A model generated the notes under the pieces. It was not told the DNA's origin and made no database searches. It saw only the letters and a program-made list of their open reading frames with translations. A stretch of DNA of 16,870 bases, from contig JAAZGM010000179.1 in NCBI GenBank assembly GCA_012511245.1, forward strand, positions 1-16,870. The letters are read 5' to 3'. This DNA is from Methanomicrobiales archaeon. Its GTDB lineage: Archaea > Halobacteriota > Methanomicrobia > Methanomicrobiales > Methanoculleaceae. The position numbers and the translations under genes were made by a program. This document shows positions 7,250 to 14,161 of this stretch, one piece after another (within the stretch, counting starts at the first letter, position 1; each line of letters opens with the position of its first letter).

Positions 7250-8055
7250 TCCGGTACGCCCTCGACCCCGTGACCTTCGCCCGGGAACAACTCGGCTTCG
7301 ACCCGGACCCCTGGCAGGTCGAGGTTCTCCGGAGCCCGGCCAAACGCCTGATTCTCAACTGCAGCCGGCAGGCAGGGAAGAGCACGACCACGGCGATCGC
7401 GGCGCTTCACCGGGCGGTCTTCTATCCCGATAGCCTGATCCTTCTCGTGAGCCCATCGCTCCGGCAGTCGAGCGAGCTCTTCAAGAAGGTAACCGGGTTC
7501 CTCGACGCCCTCGACACCCGGCCCCGGATGACGGAAGATAACCGGCTCTCGTTCACGCTCGAAAACGGATCGCGGGTGGTCTCTCTCCCGGGCACTGAGG
7601 CCACGATCCGCGGGTTCAGTGCGCCCGACCTCGTTATCGAAGATGAGAGTGCCCGGGTTCCGGACGCGTTGTACTTCTCGATTCGGCCGATGCTCGCCGT
7701 CAGTGGCGGGCGGCTGATCCTGATGAGCACCCCGTTCGGCAAGCGTGGCCACTTCTTTGAGGCGTGGAGCGATGGTGGTGACGACTGGCAGCGGATCAAG
7801 ATCCCGGCGTCACGGTGTCCGCGGATCGCCCCGGAGTTCTTGGAGCAGGAACGACGTGCCATCGGCGATTGGTGGTTCGAGCAGGAATACCTCTGCGAGT
7901 TCCGGCAGACTACCGATAGCGTGTTCCGCTACGACGACGTGATGGGCGCAGTCTCCGATGATGTGCGACCGCTCTTCGCCCCGGCAGAGGCGACGAGAAC
8001 CCCCACTGGACTTGATGACGATATCGCCCCGCTCTTCTTCGAGGTTACTGAATGA
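7246..8055 (+). CDS. Terminase large subunit, ATPase part (separate gene)
   Basis: A 269-residue packaging motor ATPase. It shows the adenine-binding opening DPDPWQVEVL (19-28), Walker A SRQAGKST (40-47), Walker B LVIEDES (129-135) with the catalytic acid pair D133/E134, and the coupling motif LMSTPFG (159-165). It ends with the EYLCEFRQTTDSVF segment that in full-length terminases leads into the nuclease domain. A 40-residue acidic tail and a stop at 8055 follow instead. The start is GTG/ATG-type at 7246, overlapping the small terminase gene. The nuclease half follows as a separate gene with a four-base ATGA overlap in a different frame. Together they would make one motor. Confidence 0.9.
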   Translation: MIRYALDPVTFAREQLGFDPDPWQVEVLRSPAKRLILNCSRQAGKSTTTAIAALHRAVFYPDSLILLVSPSLRQSSELFKKVTGFLDALDTRPRMTEDNRLSFTLENGSRVVSLPGTEATIRGFSAPDLVIEDESARVPDALYFSIRPMLAVSGGRLILMSTPFGKRGHFFEAWSDGGDDWQRIKIPASRCPRIAPEFLEQERRAIGDWWFEQEYLCEFRQTTDSVFRYDDVMGAVSDDVRPLFAPAEATRTPTGLDDDIAPLFFEVTE

Positions 8056-8741
8056 CACGATACTTTGTTGGACTCGACTTAGGACAGGCGGCCGATTACA
8101 CCGCGATCAGCGTGATCGAGGTTCACCCGACCACCTACACTGTGCAGCACGACGACCACGACCCCGAGACCCGACGCCCACGGACGGTCGAGACGGTGGT
8201 CGAAAGCATCCCGCTCACGCACCACGTCCGGCACCTGGAACGGCTGCCGATCGGGACGCCCTACCCCGATCAGGTCGTCCGCGTGAAGGAGATAATGAGC
8301 CGTCTGCCGACAGGCACAGACCTGATCGTCGATAACACCGGGGTAGGTCGGGCGGTAACGGATATGCTCTTCCTGGAAGGCCTGACACCCGTGTGTATCA
8401 CCATCACAGGCGGGGATACTGCGAGCCGTGACGGCCCGTACTTCCGGGTCCCGAAGCGCGATATTGTGGGAGAGCTGGCGGTGGCGCTGCAGAACAAGCG
8501 GCTCAAGATCGCAGCCGCCCTCCCGGACGCGGAGACCCTGATCAACGAGTTACTGGCGTTCAAGGTCAAGGTGAACCTGAAGACTGCCCACGATTCGTAT
8601 GAGGCGTGGCGGGAAGGGGACCACGATGATCTCGTGCTTTCTGCAGGGATGGCGGTATGGGCGGCGACCTGGCTCTACAACCAGCAGACCGGTGATGACA
8701 TCGTAACATACGACGAGCCAGTCTCGATATCACCCGTGTGA
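8052..8741 (+). CDS. Terminase large subunit, nuclease part (separate gene)
   Basis: A 229-residue RNase H-fold nuclease matching the C-terminal half of large terminases. The first strand carries GLDLGQAADYT with catalytic D9. A second acid is D94 in LIVDNTGVG, and the third is D192/D193 in GDHDDLVLSAGMAVW. These are the metal-binding acids needed to cut concatemers at packaging. It starts at ATG 8052 inside the stop of the ATPase gene (ATGA). The frames differ by a shift that no slippery sequence at the junction would explain, so coupled re-initiation is more likely than frameshifting. No residue of the active site is missing. Confidence 0.87.
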   Translation: MTRYFVGLDLGQAADYTAISVIEVHPTTYTVQHDDHDPETRRPRTVETVVESIPLTHHVRHLERLPIGTPYPDQVVRVKEIMSRLPTGTDLIVDNTGVGRAVTDMLFLEGLTPVCITITGGDTASRDGPYFRVPKRDIVGELAVALQNKRLKIAAALPDAETLINELLAFKVKVNLKTAHDSYEAWREGDHDDLVLSAGMAVWAATWLYNQQTGDDIVTYDEPVSISPV

Positions 8742-8749
8742 CCACCCGC

Positions 8750-8771
8750 GCCGGCCCGGGTCACGGCCGGC
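8750..8771 (+). other. 7-bp GC hairpin after the terminase genes
   Basis: GCCGGCC (8750-8756) and GGCCGGC (8765-8771) can pair around an 8-base loop in the 46-base gap before the next gene. No T-run follows, so it is not a typical archaeal terminator. It might slow ribosomes or stabilise the mRNA end. Confidence 0.4.
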
Positions 8772-8787
8772 ACCTCTACGAAGAACC

Positions 8788-9045
8788 ATGAGACAGACAA
8801 TCATTGTCCCGGATGCAGGCCGCCCCCTGGGGGATGCCTCTGCAGCACTGATCAACGAACTACAGGCCACTGCAGCATGTATCGACGAACTACAGGCACA
8901 GGGAAACCCGATAGACCTGAGCATAGCGGGCTGCCCTATCGGCGCCACCCTGGGAGACATCCTCCCTGAGGCAGCCGGCGGCCTGGCTGCTGCGATGATC
9001 GGCACAGAGATACAGATACCCCGTTACCAGGAGGTGCGGCGATGA
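8788..9045 (+). CDS. 85-residue protein of unknown function
   Basis: A small acidic protein starting at ATG 8788 and overlapping the chaperone start (ATGA at 9042-9045). It contains an internal duplication, INELQATAA followed by IDELQAQGN (about 22-40), suggesting a helical repeat, then a hydrophobic glycine/alanine-rich stretch (LPEAAGGLAAAMIGTEI). Codons such as CTA, ATA, ACA and GGA are commoner here than in neighbouring genes. It occupies the place where portal, protease and capsid genes normally stand, but is far too short for any of them. I cannot assign a function. Confidence 0.65.
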   Translation: MRQTIIVPDAGRPLGDASAALINELQATAACIDELQAQGNPIDLSIAGCPIGATLGDILPEAAGGLAAAMIGTEIQIPRYQEVRR

Positions 9046-9449
9046 CCGAGATCCTCGACTTCACTACCTTTGTCCTGGAGCCGAAGACCGCCAGGATCGG
9101 GTCAGGCAAAAACATCGAGGAGGTCGATGTCTCCCTCTTCCCGGCGGAGGCGACGCTCTATCTGATGGAAACGCTCAACCGGAAGCGGAAGGTCTGGACA
9201 GCAGAACACCCTGACGCGACGGAGGGACCGAAACCCGGCGAGATCGAACTTTCCCCGAACGATCTGGTTGAGATCGTCGCCCGGGCATGTCGGGTCACGA
9301 ACCCCAAGATCACCGCCGAATGGCTCCGAAGTAACTGCTCGTTCCCGCAGCTCAGCAAGTTCTGCGCCTGGATGATGCGACAGGCTGAGGAACAAGTGAA
9401 CGGACAGGCAAACGAGGATACAACGGAGAGCACCGAAAAAAACCGGTAA
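9042..9449 (+). CDS. Tail assembly chaperone, short (unshifted) product
   Basis: A 135-residue protein immediately upstream of the tape measure region, in the place of lambda gpG. The N-terminus is beta-rich (FTTFVLEPKTARIG), followed by a helical part with WLRSNCSFPQLSKFCAWMM (about 96-114), typical of chaperone N-domains. It ends in a polar linker where the message carries the heptamer A AAA AAC at 9437-9443 in the correct phase, just two codons before the stop. The unshifted product would be made in excess and coat the tape measure protein during tail assembly. Assignment rests on gene order, frameshift site and size rather than on a strong motif. Confidence 0.78.
   Translation: MTEILDFTTFVLEPKTARIGSGKNIEEVDVSLFPAEATLYLMETLNRKRKVWTAEHPDATEGPKPGEIELSPNDLVEIVARACRVTNPKITAEWLRSNCSFPQLSKFCAWMMRQAEEQVNGQANEDTTESTEKNR
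9437..9443 (+). promoter_or_regulatory. Programmed -1 ribosomal frameshift site A AAA AAC
   Basis: The zero frame reads GAA AAA AAC CGG TAA, giving a canonical X XXY YYZ heptamer two codons before the stop. After a -1 slip, reading continues as CCG GTA ATC and stays open to 9742. A weak stem GGGC/GCCC begins about 15 bases downstream. A strong 8-bp stem, GCCGCAGG (9498-9505) and CCTGCGGC (9510-9517), lies further on and is probably too distant to act as the usual stimulator. Confidence 0.85.
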
Positions 9450-9742
9450 TCGACCTCGGGCTCATCCTCGCCCAACTCGGGATCCTGTATGGGTGGATGC
9501 CGCAGGACGCCCTGCGGCGGCTCACCTGGCGGCAGATCGTCGTTCTGTATCGCCGGGGATGGGAGGCGGAAGAGATGCGTGGATCCGTCAGAGAGACGGG
9601 CCGGGTACGCCTCTATGCGCCGCACGAGGGCCATGAACACGCGCAGGATGAGAGGTCTCCGGAGCCTGTAGAAGTCGATCTGCCAGATGTCAATGCCATT
9701 GAGCGAGAATTAGGACGCCAGATTATCAGGAGAAGAAGATAA
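9443..9742 (+). CDS. Frameshift extension of the tail assembly chaperone (gpGT-like fusion)
   Basis: This is the -1 frame entered from the slippery site. It adds 99 residues to the first 134 codons from 9042, for a fusion of about 233 residues. The extension begins PVIDLGLILAQLGILYGWMP and continues with RRLTWRQIVVLYRRGWEAEE, a helical region like the T domain of tail chaperones that binds tail tube protein. An internal ATG at 9497 in the same frame could be mistaken for a gene start, but the conserved-looking hydrophobic stretch lies before it and can be reached only by frameshifting. The stop (TAA 9740-9742) overlaps the tape measure ATG. Confidence 0.8.
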   Translation, partial: PVIDLGLILAQLGILYGWMPQDALRRLTWRQIVVLYRRGWEAEEMRGSVRETGRVRLYAPHEGHEHAQDERSPEPVEVDLPDVNAIERELGRQIIRRRR

Positions 9743-12468
9743 TGGTCGGTGAGACGACTGTTGGTAAACTCGTCGTCGAGATCGTCGGCGACGTGTCGGG
9801 GTTGATTGAAGCCTACGACAAGGCACAGAAACAGACCGAAGGGATCGCGGACCAGTTCACCCAGATCGGCGATCGGATGACTTCGATCGGCAAAGACTTG
9901 ACACTCAAAGTCACGGCGCCGCTTGCCCTCATGGGTGGGGTGGCGTTCAAGACCGCGGCGGACTTTGATGACTCCATGAGACGCGTGAAAGCGGTCTCTG
10001 GCGCGACGGGCGAAGAGTTTGATGCCCTCAAAGCAAAGGCGTTGGAGCTCGGTGCGAACACCAAGTTCTCCGCGATGGAGGCAGCGGAAGGCATGGGTGC
10101 GCTCGGGCAGGCAGGGTTTGATGCTAGCCAGATCATGCAGACCATGCCAGGGCTGCTCGACCTGGCCGCGACCGACATGCAGCTCGGGCTCGGTGAGGCT
10201 GCCGAGATCACGACGGCAGCAATCAGGGGGTTCCACCTGGAAGCATCGGAATCCGCCCGCGTTGCCGACGTGCTCGCACAGGCATCTAGTTCATCGGGTG
10301 CCGACGTCGCTGGACTCGGCGACGCACTCAAGTATGCTGCTCCCATGGCCGCCGCGACTAACATTAGCATTGAAGAGACTGTCGCGGTGATCGCGCAACT
10401 GTCTGACGTCGGTATCAAGGGAGGACAGGCAGGGCGCGGACTCGCAGCGGCGTTAGCCGCTCTCATCAACCCAACCACCGGCGCCGAGAAAGCGCTCGCC
10501 AAATATGGACTGACGGTCGAGGATGTCAACCCCGAGGCACACACGTTCGCCGAGATCCTCGATACCCTCTCGGACGCCGGGCTCGAATCTGCAGACGTGC
10601 TTGAGATTTTCGGGCAGCAGGCCGGCCGGAGCATGCTCTCGCTCCTGCAGGCCGGCGGCGCAGGGATCCGGGATTATACCCGAGATCTCGAAAACAGCAC
10701 CGGCGCAGCAGCAACGATGGCTAAAGAGATCGAGGGAGGACTCGGTGGATCGATCCGACAACTCAAGAGCACGATCGATGGCCTTTCGATCTCATTCGGC
10801 GATCTCATCGGCGAGATGCTTATGCCTGCCATAGAGGCCCTAAAACACCTCGTTGGTTGGTTTGACGAACTCGATAACTCGACGAAAAAGGCGATTATCG
10901 TCGTGGGCGCGTTTGCGGCGGCGGTCGGTCCCGTGACCTGGGTGCTCGGCACGATGGCAACATCCATTGGGTCACTGATCACCCTCTACAGCACCTACCA
11001 GGCGTCAACTATTGCTGCCACGATCGCAACCAGAGGGTTTACCGCAGCGATCATGGCAAACCCGATCGGGCTTGCGATCATCGGTGTCACCACGCTTGGT
11101 GCCGTCCTGCTCCCGCTGATTGCATCGACCAATGATGCAACTGACGCGGCCAACAAATACGCCGACGCGCTCCGGGACATCAAAGGACTGACGGAGAAGA
11201 CCACGGAAACGATCGAAGACGAGATCGACGCGCTGAAGGCGAAAGAGAAACAGATCCTTGCCGACATCGACGCTCTCAAATCTCAGACGGTCGTCACCGA
11301 CCGGCAGACGATCGCCACCCGACAGGCCACCAGGGAAACCGGGTACCACAAACTCGCCGCAGGTGACCTCACTCGGGAATACGAGGAGATGACCGATGCG
11401 ATCAAGGACGGTACGGTTGCGCTCGGGAACCTAACCCGGTCGCAAAAGGACGCCGCTCTCGCTGCACTAGATCAGGAGCTTGCGACGAACCGGGCCGCCC
11501 AGGCCGCCCGGGATAACGAACTTGCAACCCGCCGCCTCGCAGACGGGGCGAAGACCGCATATGACCAGGCGAGTAAGGCGGTCACGGCGCACCAGAAAAC
11601 GGTTACGGCGCTGCAGAAAGAGTACAACAAACTCAAGGAGACGATCGACAAGGCGCTTGGGATAGATAAGAAGGTTGAAGAGTCCGATCGAGACGTTGAG
11701 CGCGCCGAGATCCGCAAGATCCGGGCCGAACGTGACCTGGAAAAACTCCGGGCCGACATCAAGGAGAGAGAGGCCGAAGCTCGGGCCGGTGATGCTGATG
11801 CTGCAACGGCGCTCGAAGACCTCCGTCTCCGTGAGCGCGAGGCGGTGATCGATGTTGCTGACGCCGTCGATCGGTATGCGGAAGCACAGGCTGACGCAGC
11901 GAAGGCACAGGAGGAACGGGTCGCAATCGAGAAAGAACTCAACGGTGAGAGTATCGAGAGTGCACGGACCCGGCTCGACGAGATCGGAGATATGCTGGAA
12001 GTAGAGCAGGAGAAGTTAGAAGTCGCGCTGGAGAAGCGGGAAGAGGCGCAGGTCGCCCACGAAAACCTGATGAACCAGATCGAGAACGATGCATTAGATA
12101 CCCGGTCCGAGAATTGGGCGGAGTATGTCAAGTTCGTGAACGACAACCCGGCGATTGCTCGTACGTATCACGTCGAGTACGATGGACAAGGGAACCCGGT
12201 TGGTGGGATCCCGACTCCCCCGAAGCTCAACATCCCGGTTCCGACGTACTCATCACCGGCGTTTGCAACGGCATCGCAATCGTCGGCCTCTGTCGCCGGG
12301 GCGACATCTGCGAGCAGTGCCGTCGCACCTACCCAGACGACCCGGGGATCGGGCGGCGGTGTGAACATCGAGAACCTGATCGTCAACTCCCCAAAGGCCG
12401 ACGCCACGACCATGGCGCACGAGACAAAGACATCGCTCAGGGGTATCGGCACCCTGGCGGTGATCTGA
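9742..12468 (+). CDS. Tail tape measure protein, TP901 family
   Basis: A 908-residue protein that sets tail length and is carried in the tail lumen. The TP901 core is clear at about 65-310 (FDDSMRRVKAVSGATGEEFD, NTKFSAMEAAEGMGALGQAG, GRSMLSLLQAG). A hydrophobic stretch at about 383-462 (VVGAFAAAVGPVTWVLG, ANPIGLAIIGVTTLGAVLLP) could cross a membrane during DNA delivery. A long charged coiled coil spans about 485-820, followed by a Ser/Thr/Ala-rich linker and a short C-terminal domain (INIENLIV-type, NIENLIVNSPKADATT). By the usual relation of roughly 0.15 nm per residue, the tail would be about 130 nm long. ATG 9742 overlaps the chaperone stop and is preceded by AGGAGAAGAAG. No lysozyme or peptidase domain is evident. 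Confidence 0.93.
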   Translation: MVGETTVGKLVVEIVGDVSGLIEAYDKAQKQTEGIADQFTQIGDRMTSIGKDLTLKVTAPLALMGGVAFKTAADFDDSMRRVKAVSGATGEEFDALKAKALELGANTKFSAMEAAEGMGALGQAGFDASQIMQTMPGLLDLAATDMQLGLGEAAEITTAAIRGFHLEASESARVADVLAQASSSSGADVAGLGDALKYAAPMAAATNISIEETVAVIAQLSDVGIKGGQAGRGLAAALAALINPTTGAEKALAKYGLTVEDVNPEAHTFAEILDTLSDAGLESADVLEIFGQQAGRSMLSLLQAGGAGIRDYTRDLENSTGAAATMAKEIEGGLGGSIRQLKSTIDGLSISFGDLIGEMLMPAIEALKHLVGWFDELDNSTKKAIIVVGAFAAAVGPVTWVLGTMATSIGSLITLYSTYQASTIAATIATRGFTAAIMANPIGLAIIGVTTLGAVLLPLIASTNDATDAANKYADALRDIKGLTEKTTETIEDEIDALKAKEKQILADIDALKSQTVVTDRQTIATRQATRETGYHKLAAGDLTREYEEMTDAIKDGTVALGNLTRSQKDAALAALDQELATNRAAQAARDNELATRRLADGAKTAYDQASKAVTAHQKTVTALQKEYNKLKETIDKALGIDKKVEESDRDVERAEIRKIRAERDLEKLRADIKEREAEARAGDADAATALEDLRLREREAVIDVADAVDRYAEAQADAAKAQEERVAIEKELNGESIESARTRLDEIGDMLEVEQEKLEVALEKREEAQVAHENLMNQIENDALDTRSENWAEYVKFVNDNPAIARTYHVEYDGQGNPVGGIPTPPKLNIPVPTYSSPAFATASQSSASVAGATSASSAVAPTQTTRGSGGGVNIENLIVNSPKADATTMAHETKTSLRGIGTLAVI

Positions 12469-12521
12469 TGGTCCCCACCGCTGGCGTGCTGGAGGGATCC
12501 TGACATCCATCCCCCCTCTAA

Positions 12522-12684
12522 GTGGCCACGGATACCCCCGCAACCACCCCGGACCATCCGGGTGAGTTTTGAGAACTGGAGAGCGCTGTACCTCTTCCGG
12601 CTGAAACGCGGATACTCGACCCTCGACGAGGCGTTGAGCGACGTGCTGCAGGACCACCGCGATCGCGCCGGGCGAGAGGACTGA
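12522..12684 (+). pseudogene. Ribbon-helix-helix gene with an apparent 1-base frameshift
   Basis: The frame 12562-12684 encodes a 40-residue RHH-like segment (FENWRALYLFRLKRGYSTLD then EALSDVLQDH), but its only start, GTG 12562, would cut off the beta strand TIRVS. A GTG at 12522 in another frame reads MATDTP. Removing one C from the C5 run at 12535-12539 joins it to QPPRTIRVSFENW, giving a natural 53-residue antitoxin/repressor-like protein. So it is either a decayed gene, a sequence error in the C run, or a gene begun at GTG 12562. No Shine-Dalgarno precedes either GTG. It follows the tape measure gene directly. Confidence 0.5.
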
Positions 12685-12694
12685 GACGGGGCGG

Positions 12695-12754
12695 TGCACC
12701 ACCTACACCCCTTTTCTCCCTGTTTATGCACCACATCCCAGCGCGATGCACCAC
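12695..12754 (+). repeat. Three TGCACCAC direct repeats
   Basis: TGCACCAC occurs at 12695-12702, 12727-12734 and 12747-12754. The last two are preceded by A, and the spacing is 32 and 20 bases. They lie just downstream of the RHH pseudogene in non-coding DNA. They could be iterated protein-binding sites, possibly for that RHH protein. Confidence 0.6.
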
Positions 12755-12871
12755 GTTACAGGGCGCCCCCGGCAACTTCAGGTTACATACCGATCCGCTA
12801 TCAACGGCCGTGCAGCGGCCGGGCCGGGGATCTGGTTACACGGCCATCACATGGGCCATGGCGAGGTCCGA

Positions 12872-12894
12872 ACATCCCGGCAAACTTGCCGGAA
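12872..12894. repeat. 23-bp palindrome-bearing repeat, copy 2 (intergenic)
   Basis: Identical over 23 bases to 3605-3627, with the same CCGGCAA-AC-TTGCCGG centre. Similarity continues just beyond (GAAAGTT against GAAGGTT), then stops. This copy is in the gene-free region. Confidence 0.8.
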
Positions 12895-13012
12895 GGTTGC
12901 CCTGGTCGCCCGCGTGCACGAAGAGCACTGACCGGCAAAACGCACCCTCGCAGATTGCCTAGAACCGACGATCTCCTGGCTCCGTGACCGTTGATAGGGA
13001 AGAAAATGCCTT

Positions 13013-13027
13013 AAATCGACGATACGG
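13013..13027 (+). repeat. 15-bp direct repeat, left of the lipoprotein gene
   Basis: AAATCGACGATACGG is repeated exactly at 14162-14176, and both copies are followed by two purines and GCG. The two copies lie on either side of the lipoprotein gene, 1149 bases apart, both in non-coding DNA. The core ATCGACGAT is itself palindromic. Confidence 0.65.
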
Positions 13028-13130
13028 AAGCGCACAGAAGGGGGTGGTTCGCCGCCCCGTTGATCGGCTCTATGAACGAGGTATGACACAACTCGCGGCA
13101 GGAAACCGCGGCGTAACTGGCATACACCCC

Positions 13131-13187
13131 ATATAAGCCCAGGTATCAATCCGAAATGCTTTTCATACCCACCACCAACGGAGCAAT
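13131..13187 (+). promoter_or_regulatory. Promoter and Shine-Dalgarno of the lipoprotein gene
   Basis: ATATAAG at 13131-13137 is a plausible TATA box, placing transcription start near 13158 and leaving a leader of about 30 bases. GGAG at 13179-13182 gives a ribosome site five bases before ATG 13188. This independent promoter suggests the gene is expressed in the lysogen. Confidence 0.5.
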
Positions 13188-13973
13188 ATGAAGCCCTCCT
13201 TTGTTCTCGCGTCCCTCCTCGTTGCCATGCTCCTCATTTGCGGCTGCACCGGGACCACATCCGAAGGGATGGGAACTGTAGCAGCCCCAACCGCTACAAC
13301 AACCGAAACCCCGCAGTCCGCGACGCCGGTAGCGATCGCGACGGAAACCCCAGTACCTCCGACCGCACAGCCAACGGTATATATTCCGAAGTACACCGCG
13401 GGCGAGGTCTTGATGAACACCGACGCGACTGATATCCGGCTGATCACAAAGATAAGTCAGGGTAAGTACCAGATGCGGACGGTCACACGCACTGATGATG
13501 ATTTGTACATAAAGGCGGATAAGTCGTTCCAAGAAATGGGGAGCGCGTGCGATGCCCGAGATTTTGATAAGATGGAGTTCGAGTCGTTAGGGCTTGTTGA
13601 TAGCGCCCCCGTCCGGGATGTCAATGGGGACATCTACGGGTACCTAGAATACCAAGATAGGAGTAGTATGAAGTTTGAACGCCCTTCCCCAAAGAAATTA
13701 ACCGGCGATGTGAAATACATACTGGAGATCTGGTACAGCGGCGACGCTCGAGTCTACGCATCGATCGGGGGGGCGACGACCACGAAGACCTATATGGTCA
13801 ATGGGTACAGCGCGCTCAATCTCGGCAAGGATGATCGGGCATTTGTCAGTGTGAGCAAGGATGATTACGGTTCGGGGACGTTGAAAGCCACCCTAAAGGC
13901 AGATGGCGTTATAGTGGCTGAAGGCGAGACCAACGATAAATATGGGCATATCTCGCTCTCATTCTACACATAA
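13188..13973 (+). CDS. Secreted lipoprotein, probable lysogenic-conversion (moron) gene
   Basis: A 261-residue surface protein. It has a lipoprotein signal peptide: basic MKPS start, hydrophobic core, and lipobox ICGC with modified C20. A Thr/Pro/Ala-rich stalk of about 45 residues (24-68) resembles archaeal S-layer-spanning linkers. The globular part has a beta-sandwich character; its last 90 residues (YILEIWYSGDARVYASIGG, then GTLKATLKADGVIVAEGE) recall Ig-like or MmpS-like secreted domains common in methanogens, though that comparison is from memory. Codon use is less GC-rich than in the viral structural genes. It has its own promoter and an oligo-T terminator and is bracketed by direct repeats. 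Superinfection exclusion or altered surface properties are possible roles (inference). Start chosen by signal peptide and GGAG. Confidence 0.8.
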   Translation: MKPSFVLASLLVAMLLICGCTGTTSEGMGTVAAPTATTTETPQSATPVAIATETPVPPTAQPTVYIPKYTAGEVLMNTDATDIRLITKISQGKYQMRTVTRTDDDLYIKADKSFQEMGSACDARDFDKMEFESLGLVDSAPVRDVNGDIYGYLEYQDRSSMKFERPSPKKLTGDVKYILEIWYSGDARVYASIGGATTTKTYMVNGYSALNLGKDDRAFVSVSKDDYGSGTLKATLKADGVIVAEGETNDKYGHISLSFYT

Positions 13974-13982
13974 CCCTTTTTA
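13974..13982 (+). terminator. Oligo-T terminator of the lipoprotein gene
   Basis: The stop codon is followed by CCCTTTTTA, with T5 at 13977-13981. Short T-runs right after the gene are the usual archaeal terminator. No hairpin is needed or seen. Confidence 0.5.
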
Positions 13983-14161
13983 CGTGCAGTCTCCGGGGGT
14001 GCATGTGACCGGTATGTAATCCGGACCCGGACCGGCTGCCCTCCGCCCGGCAGAACGACGATCGGCATGTGATATGTGTCCGCGGTACACCTTGTTCCTG
14101 CATGTTTACCGGCCGATCCACCGTGGGTGATGGCAAGCCCTCCAGTAAAAGACGCGCCGGG

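Larger units (their letters stand above)
12685..13130. other. Gene-free region after the tape measure gene
   Basis: About 450 bases (500 to the next start codon) without a convincing reading frame. It holds three TGCACCAC direct repeats (12695-12754), GC-rich palindromes such as CGGCCG-TGCAG-CGGCCG near 12810, the second copy of the 23-bp palindromic repeat (12872-12894), and one copy of a 15-bp repeat (13013-13027). It may be a scar left by loss of tail genes or a control region or origin. Composition alone does not tell. Confidence 0.6.

Noticed and set aside
8052..8055. Frameshift fusion of the two terminase genes
   Set aside because: No slippery heptamer lies near the junction, and ATGA overlap with re-initiation is the common arrangement in this operon.
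11472..12146. 224-residue serine-rich frame on the minus strand
   Set aside because: It is the antisense of the tape measure coiled coil. The serine/arginine bias is what reading lysine/glutamate/alanine codons backward produces, and no ribosome site or context supports it.
12468..12503. ATG overlapping the tape measure stop, encoding 11 residues
   Set aside because: Too short to call. It might be a coupling peptide toward the RHH gene, but no evidence supports translation.
12168..12734. 188-residue minus-strand frame over the tape measure end
   Set aside because: Overlaps the conserved tape measure C-terminus and has no recognisable domain or ribosome site.
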